From the NCBI GenBank assembly GCA_022340705.1, contig JAJDNJ010000001.1, positions 1 through 41,308 of the forward strand: a DNA stretch of 41,308 nucleotides, in the 5' to 3' direction. A program made the translations under genes and the position numbers. The stretch is from Betaproteobacteria bacterium. GTDB taxonomy: Bacteria; Pseudomonadota; Gammaproteobacteria; Burkholderiales; SG8-39. The notes beneath the pieces were generated by a model. That model had not been told where the DNA came from, made no database searches, and saw only the letters and a list, made by a program, of their open reading frames with translations. Shown here piece after piece: positions 26,691 through 35,078 of the stretch (the first letter of the stretch is position 1; each line of letters starts with the position of its first letter).

Positions 26691-27668
26691 ATGGAGATCA
26701 CACACCGCTTCATCCAGACCAACGGTCTGCGCATGCATCTTGCCGAGGCCGGCAAAGGGCCGCTGGTGCTCCTGTGCCACGGCTGGCCGGAGTCCTGGTA
26801 TTCGTGGCGCCACCAGCTCGTCGCGCTCGCCCAAGCCGGCTACCACGCGGTCGCGCCGGACCAGCGCGGCTTCGGTCAGACCGATCGACCGGAGGCGATC
26901 GACCAGTACACCCTGTTGCACCTGGTCGGCGACATGGTGGGCCTGCTCGATGCGCTCGGCGCGCCGAGCGCGGTCGTCGCCGGCCACGACTGGGGTGCGC
27001 CGGTGGCATGGCATGCCGCCTTGCTGCGCCCCGACCGATTTCGTGCCGTCATCGGGCTGAGCGTTCCGTTTCGCCCGCGCGGCTCGGGCCGGCCGACGAC
27101 GCTCATGCCGCAGACCGACGACGCGATTTTTTACCAGCTCTATTTTCAGGCGCCGGGCGTCGCAGAAGCCGAGTTTGAGCGCGATCCGCACGCAACCATC
27201 CGCAAAATCCTGTTTCACGGCTCTGGCGACTCGCCGCGCGGCCTGCGTTCGCCCGACGGCGGCGATGTCGGAATGGTTCCGCGCAACGGCGGCTTTCTCG
27301 CGGGGCGCGAGAGCCCGCGGACGCTGCCGGCCTGGCTGGCCGAAGCGGACATCGACTTTTATGCCGGGGAGTTTGCGCGCACGGGGTTTCGCGGCGGACT
27401 CAACTGGTACCGCAACATCGACCGCAACTGGGAGCTGCTCGCGCCCTGGGCGGGCGCCAAGGTGACAGTGCCGGCGCTCTACGTCGCGGGCGACCGCGAT
27501 CTGGTGGTGGCGTTCCGCGGCATGGACAGGCTGCTGCCTGCGTTGCCCCTGTTCGCGCCCCGGATCCGCGCGCCGATCATGCTTGCCGGCTGCGGTCACT
27601 GGACCCAGCAGGAACGGCCCGCCGAGGTCAATGCGGCGATGCTGGACTTCCTCAAATCGCTCGACTGA
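26691..27668 (+). CDS. Epoxide hydrolase-type alpha/beta hydrolase
   Basis: A 325-residue protein. It has the oxyanion motif HGWPESWYSWRHQ (residues 30-42), nucleophile Asp100 in AGHDWGAPVAWH, candidate acid near GDRDLVV and catalytic His303 in GCGHWTQQERP. The use of Asp as nucleophile and Pro after HGW match soluble epoxide hydrolases, which open epoxides to diols. Tyr residues needed for ring opening are likely in the cap domain (residues 135-245, e.g. IFYQLYFQAPGV and LNWYRN). ATG 26691 is preferred because MEITHRFIQTNGLRMHLAEA is a normal family start. It is linked to the EthD-like gene upstream. Confidence 0.91.
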   Translation: MEITHRFIQTNGLRMHLAEAGKGPLVLLCHGWPESWYSWRHQLVALAQAGYHAVAPDQRGFGQTDRPEAIDQYTLLHLVGDMVGLLDALGAPSAVVAGHDWGAPVAWHAALLRPDRFRAVIGLSVPFRPRGSGRPTTLMPQTDDAIFYQLYFQAPGVAEAEFERDPHATIRKILFHGSGDSPRGLRSPDGGDVGMVPRNGGFLAGRESPRTLPAWLAEADIDFYAGEFARTGFRGGLNWYRNIDRNWELLAPWAGAKVTVPALYVAGDRDLVVAFRGMDRLLPALPLFAPRIRAPIMLAGCGHWTQQERPAEVNAAMLDFLKSLD

Positions 27669-27732
27669 GCGCGTGGTTAATCCAGATCAACACCGCGCCG
27701 GCCCATCCGGGTGGAGACTTTTTCTTCGAATC

Positions 27733-28422
27733 ATGGCGCCCGACGGGTCGAGCACTGTGCGGTTCCGGGTACGGCGAAAAATTCACCCGCGGCGGCTGGC
27801 GTTGGCAGCGCTCGCGGCCATGGCCTGCGCAGCGGCGCCCGTCGGCGCCCAGGAGCCGGGGTTCCGCGGCGTCGACATCTTCGACTCGGCCTGCTATGCC
27901 TGCCACACCGAGGGCATCGATGGCGCGCCGCGCATCGGCGACCGCGCCGCCTGGTCGGCACGCGCGGAAAAGGGCCTCGACGCGCTGACCGAGAACGCGC
28001 TCAAAGGCGTGCGCGGCATGCCGCCGCACGGCGGCAACAGCAGCCTGACCCGGCTGCAACTCGAGCGTGCGATTGTCTACATGGTCAACGCGTCGGGCGG
28101 CGACTGGGTCGAACCGCCCGATCCGCGGCCGGCCGGCAGCGAGCGCAGCGGCGCACAGGTCTATCAGCAGCACTGCGCGCTGTGCCATGCAACCGGCTTC
28201 GACAACGCACCGCGCATCGGCGACCGCGCCGCCTGGCTGCCGTACACCAAGCTCGGGCTCGACCCGATGGTGCGCACCGCGATCCGCGGTCACGGCGCGA
28301 TGCCGCCGCGCGGCGGCAAGGCCAACCTGACCGATGCCGAACTGCGCGACGCCGTGATCTACATGATCAGCGCGGAGGACAGGCGCGGCCCGAAGGCGGG
28401 CAAGGCCGAAGACAAGCGTTGA
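27733..28422 (+). CDS. Diheme cytochrome c (c5-type repeats)
   Basis: A 229-residue protein. A signal peptide ends around residue 39 (PVGAQ). Two homologous heme domains follow, with CYACH (54-58) and CALCH (148-152). Each is followed by IDGAPRIGDRAAW or FDNAPRIGDRAAW, and each has a distal Met in GMPPHGG or AMPPRGG. The two domains are clearly a duplication. It would shuttle electrons in the periplasm. An upstream in-frame extension lacks a signal peptide, so ATG 27733 is used. It follows the epoxide hydrolase by 64 bases and may serve a neighbouring oxidase or dehydrogenase, but none is obvious. Confidence 0.9.
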   Translation: MAPDGSSTVRFRVRRKIHPRRLALAALAAMACAAAPVGAQEPGFRGVDIFDSACYACHTEGIDGAPRIGDRAAWSARAEKGLDALTENALKGVRGMPPHGGNSSLTRLQLERAIVYMVNASGGDWVEPPDPRPAGSERSGAQVYQQHCALCHATGFDNAPRIGDRAAWLPYTKLGLDPMVRTAIRGHGAMPPRGGKANLTDAELRDAVIYMISAEDRRGPKAGKAEDKR

Positions 28423-28441
28423 GTCCGCTTCGTGCCGGCGC

Positions 28442-29182
28442 TCAGAGCGTCATGCCACCGTCGACGCTGATCACCGCGCCGTTGATGTAGCTCGCCTCGT
28501 CGGAGGCAAGAAAGGCGAACACGTTGGCCACCTCCTCGGGCGTGCCGAGCCGCCCGCAGGGCACTTTGCGCGCCATCTCGCCCAGCACCTTGTCCGGCAT
28601 CTGCTTGAGGATCGGGGTGGCGACGAAACCCGGACAGACGGCATTCGCCCGGATGCCCTTGCGGCCGAGCTCCTTGGCCCAGGTCTTGGTCATGCCGATG
28701 ACCGCAAACTTGCTCGCCGCATAGTTCGTCTGCCCGAAGTTGCCGTACAGACCGACAATCGAGGAGGTCGTCAGGATCACGCCCGACTGCTGCGCCAGCA
28801 TGACGCCGACGACCGCGCGCGTGCAGTTGTAGACGCCCCTCAGATTGATGTCGATGACCTTGTCGAACTGCTCATCGGTCATGGTCCTGAGCTGCGCGTC
28901 CATGACGATGCCGGCGTTGTTCACGATGCAATCGATGCGGCCCCATTTGGTCATGACGGCACGCACCATGGCCGCGATCTGGTCCTTGCGGGTGACGTCG
29001 ACCGAGTAACCGTCGGCTTCGCCGCCGTCTGCGCGAATCGCACCCAGCGTCTGCACCATCAGCTCCGGATTGATGTCGCAAACCGCCACCCGGGCACCTT
29101 CGGCGGCGAATTTGAGCGCGGTGGCATGTCCAATCCCGCGCGCGCCGCCGGTGATCGCGGCGACCTTTCCGCTCAGTCTCAT
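28442..29182 (-). CDS. Short-chain dehydrogenase/reductase (FabG-like)
   Basis: A 246-residue classical SDR. It has the NAD(P)-binding glycine motif TGGARGIG (residues 11-18), NNAG (88-91), catalytic Ser in TTSSIVGLYG and YxxxK in NYAASKFAVIG. The C-terminal VFAFLASDEASYINGAVISV leading to DGGMTL is typical of FabG-type 3-oxoacyl reductases and related alcohol dehydrogenases. Asp at the end of the second strand (VCDINPE) favours NAD+ over NADP+, so it may be catabolic. It is divergent from the P450 gene across 151 bases and may share its control; the stop lies 20 bases from the convergent cytochrome gene. Confidence 0.91.
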   Translation of the reverse strand: MRLSGKVAAITGGARGIGHATALKFAAEGARVAVCDINPELMVQTLGAIRADGGEADGYSVDVTRKDQIAAMVRAVMTKWGRIDCIVNNAGIVMDAQLRTMTDEQFDKVIDINLRGVYNCTRAVVGVMLAQQSGVILTTSSIVGLYGNFGQTNYAASKFAVIGMTKTWAKELGRKGIRANAVCPGFVATPILKQMPDKVLGEMARKVPCGRLGTPEEVANVFAFLASDEASYINGAVISVDGGMTL

Positions 29183-29333
29183 GGCCGATCAATGCCTTCC
29201 CAGCGGCGAAGTTTGGCATATCCAATGAAACGGTTGTTTGAAAGATGGTCAGCGCGAGGTCGCAATGCGCGGTCCATGGACGCGCCCCGGGCGGCGTAAT
29301 AAATTACCGCTTCGATCGGACCGGGAGGGGCGG

Positions 29334-30785
29334 ATGCAAAATGCCGAAACGGCGAGCGCGGCGCGCGGTCTGCGCCGCTATGAAGATCTGCCCGGCCCAC
29401 GCGGGTTGCCGATCGTCGGCAACTCCCTGCAACTCGACACGCCCCGGGTGCACCAGCAGATGGAGCGCTGGTGCCGCGAATTCGGCCCGATCTACCGCTT
29501 GCGCATCGGGGGTCGGCGGATGATCGTCATCGGCGAGCACGAGACCGTCGCCACGGTGCTGCGCGACCGTCCCGACGGCTTTCGCCGAACCTCGCGCCTG
29601 GAGGAGATCTGGACCGAGATGGGCCTCAAGCCCGGCGTGTTCGGCGCCAACGGCGAGAGCTGGCGCCGGCAGCGCCGCATGGTCATGGCGAGCTTCGATC
29701 CGGCGCACATCAAGAGCTACTACCCCTCGCTGTGCACCGTGGCGCAACGCCTGGTCAAGCGCTGGCAGGGTGCCGCGCGCGAGAGCCGGGCGATCGATCT
29801 GCAAGCCGACCTGATGCGCTACACGGTCGACACGATCGCCGGACTGGCCTTCGGCACCGAGGTGAACACGCTCGAGTCGGACGAGGACATCATCCAGAAG
29901 CACCTCGACAAGATCTTTCCGGCGCTCTGGCGCCGGATCACCGCGGCGCTTCCGACCTGGCGTTTCTTTCCTTCGCGCGAAGACCGCGCGCTCGCGCAGG
30001 GCATCCTGGCGGTCAACGAGGCCGTCGATACCTTCATCGCGGACGCGCGCGCGCGGATGCGGCGCGACCCGGATCGCGCGAAGGCGCCGGCGAACCTGCT
30101 CGAGGCGATGATCGCCGCAGCCGACGAGCCCGACAGCGGCATCGACGACCGCCTGGTCTCGGGCAACGTGCTCACGATGCTGCTCGCCGGCGAGGACACG
30201 ACGGCCAACACGATCGCGTGGATGATCTACCTGCTCTGGCGCCACCCCGAGGCGCTGGCCAAGGCTGCCGACGAGGTGCGGCGTGCGATCGCCGATCCGC
30301 AGCATCCGACGCGCGAAGAGCTCGCGCAGCTCGAATACGTCGAGGCCTGCGCGCACGAAACCATGCGCCTCAAGCCGGTCGCGCCGCTGATCGGCCTGCA
30401 AACCCTGCGCGAGACGACGATCGGCGACGTGCGCGTGCCGCCCGGCATCATGGTCTTCAGCCTGATGCGGCGCGACAGCGTGAGCGACGCGTTCGTTCCT
30501 CAGGCAGCCGAGTTCCAGCCCGAGCGCTGGCTGGGCCAGGACGGTCCGCGCCAGGCGGCGAGCGCGGCGAAGCGCATCTCGATGCCCTTCGGCGCCGGGC
30601 CGCGCATCTGCCCGGGCCGCTACCTCGCGCTGCTCGAAATGAAGATGGCCATGGCGATGCTGCTCGGCCACTTCGACATCGCGGGCGTCGATACCCCATA
30701 CCCCGGTGAGGCGCAGGAGCGCCTGTCGTTCACCATGGCTCCGCTCGGTCTGCAGCTTCGACTGCAGAACCGTCGCCCGGCGTAA
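29334..30785 (+). CDS. Cytochrome P450
   Basis: A 483-residue protein. It has the I-helix oxygen motif AGEDTTANT, the ExxR pair in HETMRLKPVAPL, and a heme loop FGAGPRICPGRYLALLEMK with ligand Cys426. The N-terminal DLPGPRGLPIVGN is like class E P450s (CYP102/CYP3-type), but there is no membrane anchor, so it should be soluble. It hydroxylates hydrophobic substrates with O2 and two electrons. No ferredoxin or reductase gene is adjacent, so redox partners are elsewhere or non-specific. ATG 29334 is preceded by GGGAGGGG. The SDR on the other side may act on a product alcohol (inference). Confidence 0.94.
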   Translation: MQNAETASAARGLRRYEDLPGPRGLPIVGNSLQLDTPRVHQQMERWCREFGPIYRLRIGGRRMIVIGEHETVATVLRDRPDGFRRTSRLEEIWTEMGLKPGVFGANGESWRRQRRMVMASFDPAHIKSYYPSLCTVAQRLVKRWQGAARESRAIDLQADLMRYTVDTIAGLAFGTEVNTLESDEDIIQKHLDKIFPALWRRITAALPTWRFFPSREDRALAQGILAVNEAVDTFIADARARMRRDPDRAKAPANLLEAMIAAADEPDSGIDDRLVSGNVLTMLLAGEDTTANTIAWMIYLLWRHPEALAKAADEVRRAIADPQHPTREELAQLEYVEACAHETMRLKPVAPLIGLQTLRETTIGDVRVPPGIMVFSLMRRDSVSDAFVPQAAEFQPERWLGQDGPRQAASAAKRISMPFGAGPRICPGRYLALLEMKMAMAMLLGHFDIAGVDTPYPGEAQERLSFTMAPLGLQLRLQNRRPA

Positions 30786-30942
30786 GCCCGGCATTGCATC
30801 GCCTGGCGCCGCGCGTTTTTCGCGTTGCCGATGGGTACGCGCGCGGGGCAAGGTCGGCCTTCGCGCCGCCTGTGCCCTGCGCCGTGGGCGCGAACAGGTA
30901 GGCGCGGGATAACCGTAGGAAAGCTTCCGCTCGCGCGTTCAT
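30730..30942 (-). CDS. Possible small basic protein antisense to the P450 3' end
   Basis: An ORF of 70 codons starts with ATG at 30942, preceded by GAGGAGACGAG, a strong ribosome-binding site. It reads MNARAEAFLRLSRAYLFAPT, then becomes Arg/Ala-rich. About 55 bases overlap the P450 coding region antisense. The first 20 residues look like a plausible amphipathic helix, while the rest looks like GC-rich non-coding sequence. It may be the beginning of a decayed gene. No homologue is recognised. Confidence 0.22.
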   Translation of the reverse strand: MNARAEAFLRLSRAYLFAPTAQGTGGAKADLAPRAYPSATRKTRGARRCNAGLTPGDGSAVEAADRAEPW

Positions 30943-31038
30943 CTCGTCTCCTCGTCGCATTGCAGCAATCGCCATCCTGCATGCGCGAGGTTGCCGTCGC
31001 GTGACGGCGCGGTGAAACCTGAATGACGCACGCGCCGC

Positions 31039-32367
31039 TCAGCGCTTGAGCACGCACTTCTCGTAAAGGTTCGGAAACGCGCCCTGCGGGTCGTAGCGCG
31101 CCTTCAGCGCGCGGTAGCGCTCGCCGCCGTAGAGTGCGGCGAACTCGTACGGGTCGTAATAACTGTCGGAGTAAAGCGACTTGATGCCTCCCAAACGCTT
31201 CACTTCGCGCTCGATCTGGCGGTTGTGGTAGCCGGCCGCGAAGGGCTGTCTGCGGCTGACCACGTCCCAGAAACCGAAGTTGACGTACAGGGCGCCCGGC
31301 TTCAGCGGATAGAGCACGAAATCGCCCGACAGCGCCCGCACCGGACAGATCCAGATCGGCAGGATGCCGATTTCGCGCCGCAGGAAGTCGAGGAACTCGG
31401 CGCAGCGCGCGATCGGGATATCGACGTCCTGGATCACCGACTCGGTATGGCGCCCACCAAGGCGTGCCAGGGCCCGGGTGAATCCGAGGCGCGAATTGAG
31501 GCGCATGATCTTGGCGTAGGTGATCGAGTTGAGCCGCTCGCGGCCGAAGACGAACTTTCTGAGCAGCGGAATCTGGGCGCCCACGTTCTTCGAGCACCAG
31601 AACCAGTCGGTATCCCAGCGCCAGAGGTAGTCGAGCGTCGTAAGGTAGTCTTCCTCGCGTTCGCGCAGCGAGCGGTAGTAGATGTTCTCGAAGCTGTAGT
31701 CGCTCGTATACGGCACTTCGTCGACGAATCCTGCCGCGCTCATCACCATGTCGTCCGCGCCGAAAACCACGCCGTCGAGAAAGTCGGCCCGGCTATCGCA
31801 GGCGGCTTCCAGGTCAAGAAAAAACGTCTTCGCGTTGTCGTAGCGCCGGTGCTCGAGCCGCAGGTAGCGCTTCACCGGCACCGCGCGCACGACGACGCGC
31901 AGCGCGTAGCCAAGCGTTCCGTAGGAGTTCGGAAAGCCGTAGAACAGATCTCGATGCGCGTTGTCCGGGCGGCAGACGACCACCTCTCCGGTGCCGGTCA
32001 GCACCTCCAGCTCCTCGACCGTCTCGTGCACCAGGCCGTAGCGGAAAGAGCTCGACTCGATCGCCACGCCGGCGACCGCCCCGCCGACGGTGATCGACTT
32101 GAGCTGCGGCACCACCGCCGGCATGACGCCGGTCGGCGCGCACAATTCAGTGATGCGCGCGTAGGGCGCCATGCCTTCAGCGTCGATGCACCGCTCTTTC
32201 GGGTCGACCACCAGCACTTCGCACAGCCCGCGCACGTCGAGCCGACGCCGCGCGCCCGAGGCTCGGTCGCGGAACAGATTCGAGGTGCGCTTCGCGAGCC
32301 GTACCGGCTCGCCGCCTGCGCCCAGCGCTGCGGAAAGGCGCGCGACCTTGGCGGCGTGATCACTCAC
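31039..32367 (-). CDS. FAD-binding oxidoreductase, TmsA/BfaA-like (DWARF1 type)
   Basis: A 442-residue protein. The N-terminal FAD domain has VRLAKRTSNLFRDR, CEVLVVDPKERCIDAEGMAP, and PQLKSITVGGAVAGVAIESS followed by FRYGLVHETVEELEVLTG. These match the PF01565 family seen in delta24-sterol reductase (DWARF1/DHCR24). The C-terminal region is rich in aromatics (WRWDTDWFWCSKN, YSDSYYDPYEFAALYGGERY). Its ATG overlaps the TGA of the upstream CFA-type methyltransferase. That pairing is the arrangement of TmsB-TmsA (BfaB-BfaA), in which TmsA reduces the 10-methylene group of a fatty acyl chain to 10-methyl with NADPH. The TmsA function is inferred from the pairing and family. Confidence 0.85.
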   Translation of the reverse strand: MSDHAAKVARLSAALGAGGEPVRLAKRTSNLFRDRASGARRRLDVRGLCEVLVVDPKERCIDAEGMAPYARITELCAPTGVMPAVVPQLKSITVGGAVAGVAIESSSFRYGLVHETVEELEVLTGTGEVVVCRPDNAHRDLFYGFPNSYGTLGYALRVVVRAVPVKRYLRLEHRRYDNAKTFFLDLEAACDSRADFLDGVVFGADDMVMSAAGFVDEVPYTSDYSFENIYYRSLREREEDYLTTLDYLWRWDTDWFWCSKNVGAQIPLLRKFVFGRERLNSITYAKIMRLNSRLGFTRALARLGGRHTESVIQDVDIPIARCAEFLDFLRREIGILPIWICPVRALSGDFVLYPLKPGALYVNFGFWDVVSRRQPFAAGYHNRQIEREVKRLGGIKSLYSDSYYDPYEFAALYGGERYRALKARYDPQGAFPNLYEKCVLKR

Positions 32368-33590
32368 GACGCCGGCCCGTCCATGTCACCCCGATAGAGA
32401 AAGGCGCGGCTCATCGGGTAGCTCCGGGTGTTGCCTTTGGAAAAAACGATTTGGAACAGATGCGTGTAGCCCGCATCGGCGCGGAACAGCTCAGCGCAGG
32501 AGGTCAGGTAGGCGCGCCACTTGCGCCGAAAGTGCTCGTCGAACTTGTACGGATCGATCGCGTGGATCGCGTCCCAGTTGGCGTCGAAGCGCTTCGCCCA
32601 CTCGTCCAAGGTGAGGGCGTAATGGCGGCGCAGGTTCTCGACATCTTCGATCTCCAGCCCGGCACGCTCCATCGACGCCAGCGTCTCGCCCAGGCTGGGA
32701 ATCCAGCCGCCCGGGAAGATGTGCTGGCGGATCCAATACTCGGTCTCGTAGCGGCCGACGTGCCCGATGAAGTGCAGAACGCCGATACCGCCGGGCTTGA
32801 GCGCGGCGGCGTGCGCCGCGACCACCGTGTCGAGCTGGTCGCGCCCCGCGTGCTCGAGCACGCCGATCGAGCAGACCTTGTCGAAGACGCCGGGCACGTC
32901 TCGAAAGTCGGCCTCGATCGCTCGAATCTGCTCACCGAGCCCGCGGCGGTCGACCTCGGTCTGCATCTCGCGGACCTGCTCGGTGGTGGTGTTGACGCCA
33001 GTGCCGACAATCGCGTAACGCGCCTGGGCGTAGAGCAGGAAGCCGCCCCAGCCGCAGCCGATGTCGAGCACCGACTCGCCCGCCCGCAGGCGCAGCTTGC
33101 GGCAGACATGCTCGATCTTGTTCTGCTGGGCCTGCTCGAGCGTCTGCGTGCCCTCCTTCCAGTAGGCGCAGGTGTACATCTTGTACGGTTGGTCCAGCCA
33201 CAGGCGGTAGAACGGCTCGCCCAGGCCGTAGTGGTACCGCGCATTCGCCTTGGCCTGCGCGCGCGAGCGGTTGCTGAAGCGCATTTCGTGCAGTCGGTTA
33301 CGCAGGCGCACGACAGGCGTCGGCCGGTTGGAAATGTCGCTTTCCATGGCGGCGCGCATCGCCATCTGCAGGTCGCCTTCGAAGTCGATCGCTCCATCGA
33401 AATAGCCTTCGAGCAGCCCGATGTGACGCTGCGCGAAGACGCGCCGCTCCGCCGCATGCGTCTTGAACACGAGCGTGAAAGCCGGCTCGCCCGACAGGTT
33501 CTGGTAGTCGCTGCCGTCGGCGTAGCGGACCCGGAAGCAGACGCGCGATTGCCGGCCGACGTTCTCGAGGATCGTGTGCAGCGCGCTCAT
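32364..33590 (-). CDS. CFA-synthase-family fatty acyl methyltransferase, TmsB/BfaB-like
   Basis: A 408-residue protein. SAM-binding motif I is VLDIGCGWGGF (174-184). Other conserved parts include HYGLGEPFYRLWLDQPYKMY, TCAYW, QQNKIEHVCRKL and YWIRQHIFPGGWIPS, the last equivalent to the E. coli Cfa loop (IFPNGCLPS). The family adds a SAM methyl to a cis double bond of phospholipid acyl chains, giving a cyclopropane or, in TmsB, a 10-methylene. The N-terminal 100 residues form the lipid-binding domain. It overlaps the DWARF1-like reductase by ATGA, favouring a TmsB role over a cyclopropane synthase. ATG 33590 has a weak ribosome-binding site. Confidence 0.9.
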   Translation of the reverse strand: MSALHTILENVGRQSRVCFRVRYADGSDYQNLSGEPAFTLVFKTHAAERRVFAQRHIGLLEGYFDGAIDFEGDLQMAMRAAMESDISNRPTPVVRLRNRLHEMRFSNRSRAQAKANARYHYGLGEPFYRLWLDQPYKMYTCAYWKEGTQTLEQAQQNKIEHVCRKLRLRAGESVLDIGCGWGGFLLYAQARYAIVGTGVNTTTEQVREMQTEVDRRGLGEQIRAIEADFRDVPGVFDKVCSIGVLEHAGRDQLDTVVAAHAAALKPGGIGVLHFIGHVGRYETEYWIRQHIFPGGWIPSLGETLASMERAGLEIEDVENLRRHYALTLDEWAKRFDANWDAIHAIDPYKFDEHFRRKWRAYLTSCAELFRADAGYTHLFQIVFSKGNTRSYPMSRAFLYRGDMDGPAS

Positions 33591-33791
33591 TTGCCGTTCG
33601 AACCCGCTCCCGTCACCACGTCGCGCCGCTCCCGAATGTTGTTGTGTCCGAGTTTACCTTCAGCGCCCCAGACCTGCCGCAGCTTGCGGAGGCGGGCGCG
33701 GGAGCGTAGCGTCCCCCATCATGCGCGCGCGGCGCGATACGTCCGCACGTCCGTGCGCGAGGCCGGGAACCGCACTTGCCAGGAGTTTGCG

Positions 33792-34250
33792 ATGATCAGA
33801 ACCGCAACGTTCAAGTTTCTCGCCGCCGCCTTCGCCACACTGGCGTTTGCACAGCCGAGCGCGGCCAGTGATCCGAATCGCTACGGCCTCATGGCGCAGT
33901 CGGCATGGAGCGCGTTCCAGTGCTCCGTGCTTGCCGAGAAAGCGCAGCACATGAGCGAGCAGAAGCGCCTGTTCGATTTCGGCTACGCGCAGGGAAGGAA
34001 ATTCATCGCCGCGCTCCAATCCGGCACGACCAAGCCGGAAGATGTCGCGGACGCCGCGCCGTTCAGCATGCTCATCCTCGTCCAGGGTCCGAGTGCGGAT
34101 TTCGCGCTCGGTCGCATCTTCGAGGCCGCCCTGCGTGCCGCGCTCGAAGACGTGTTCGCAAGTGCCGAAGCTTACGACTCCACGGCAATGCAGGAGTCGA
34201 TCGCCACGCGGGAGTTCATGAAACGCAACTGCCGTCTGATCGGACGGTGA
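33792..34250 (+). CDS. Secreted hypothetical protein
   Basis: A 152-residue protein with a cleavable signal peptide MIRTATFKFLAAAFATLAFA ending in AQPSAAS-like residues (about 25). The mature part is helical: LMAQSAWSAFQCSVLAEKAQ, RLFDFGYAQGRKFIAALQSG, FALGRIFEAALRAALEDVFA, and one late Cys (KRNCRLIG). Two Cys could form a disulfide. AGGAG eight bases before the ATG makes the start secure. The family is unknown. The following thioesterase starts four bases after its stop, so they are co-transcribed. Confidence 0.8.
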   Translation: MIRTATFKFLAAAFATLAFAQPSAASDPNRYGLMAQSAWSAFQCSVLAEKAQHMSEQKRLFDFGYAQGRKFIAALQSGTTKPEDVADAAPFSMLILVQGPSADFALGRIFEAALRAALEDVFASAEAYDSTAMQESIATREFMKRNCRLIGR

Positions 34251-34253
34251 CGG

Positions 34254-35072
34254 TTGCTCGCGGCGGACACGGATTCTGCTTTGGCGAGCGCCTACGTCGC
34301 GCTCGACGACGGCCGCTTCGCGTCGACCGAGCTTACGCGCGGCCCCTGGCATCCGGAGCACCAGCACGCCGGCCCGCCGATCGCGCTCGTTGCGCGCGCG
34401 ATCGAGCGCGCCGCGGCCGAGCGTGGCCTGCAGCATGTCGGGCGGCTGACTGCCAACTTGCTGCGCCCGGTACCGATCGCCCCGCTCGCGCTCGAGGTGC
34501 AGACCGACTACGCCGGGCGCAACGTGGCGCATTTTTCAGCGCGCCTCGTCGCCGGCGAAAAGGAGCTGGCGCGTTTCACCGCGGTCGCCCAGCGCGTCGG
34601 CGAAGTGCTGCTGCCGGAGGATCTGCCGGGGCATCCGCTGCCGCAGGCGCCGCGCGCGGTGGCCGACTCGACCGTGCAGCGCTTTCCCTGGTCGATGCAG
34701 CTCACCGGCTATCACGACCTGATCGAGAGCCGCGTCGCGCAGGGCGTGATGTTCCGGGGTCCGTCGGCGGTCTGGATGCGCATGCGCCACCCGCTCGTCG
34801 CGGGCGAGGAACCGAGCGCCCTGCAGCGTATCGCGGTCGCTGCCGATTCCGCCAACGGCACGAGCGCGGTGCTCGACATGGACCGCTACGTGTTCGTCAA
34901 TTCGGATCTGACCGTCAACCTGCTGCGCTCTGCCCAGGGCGAATGGATCTGCGTCGACGCGCGCACGCTGCTCGGGCCGCGCGGCAGCGGGCTGGCCGAG
35001 GCGCGCATCTTCGATAGCGCCGGTCTGGTCGGCCGCTCGACGCAGAGCCTCGCGATCCGGCGGCGCGACTAA
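34254..35072 (+). CDS. Thioesterase-family protein (double hotdog, TesB-like)
   Basis: A 272-residue protein beginning with TTG at 34254, three bases after the secreted-protein stop. It has the tandem hotdog layout: GPWHPEHQHAGPPIALVARA early, RLTANLLRPVPIAPLALEVQ, then a second half with VMFRGPSAVWMRMRHPLVAG and VNSDLTVNLLRSAQGEWICV. It matches acyl-CoA thioesterase PF13622, which releases fatty acids from CoA. The distal Asp in NGTSAVLDMDR and the NSDLTVNLLR core are family marks. No ATG lies near the start, so TTG is used. Proximity to the TmsB/A pair on the opposite strand hints at lipid metabolism. Confidence 0.82.
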   Translation: MLAADTDSALASAYVALDDGRFASTELTRGPWHPEHQHAGPPIALVARAIERAAAERGLQHVGRLTANLLRPVPIAPLALEVQTDYAGRNVAHFSARLVAGEKELARFTAVAQRVGEVLLPEDLPGHPLPQAPRAVADSTVQRFPWSMQLTGYHDLIESRVAQGVMFRGPSAVWMRMRHPLVAGEEPSALQRIAVAADSANGTSAVLDMDRYVFVNSDLTVNLLRSAQGEWICVDARTLLGPRGSGLAEARIFDSAGLVGRSTQSLAIRRRD

Positions 35073-35078
35073 AGCGCG

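Noticed and set aside
29300-29320. GTAAT-AA-ATTAC inverted repeat upstream of the P450 as an operator
   Set aside because: The arms are only 5 bases and there is one copy; it is not enough to claim a regulatory site.
29304-30851. A 515-codon minus-strand open frame
   Set aside because: It is antisense to the P450, which has a complete heme motif, and it has no recognisable domain.
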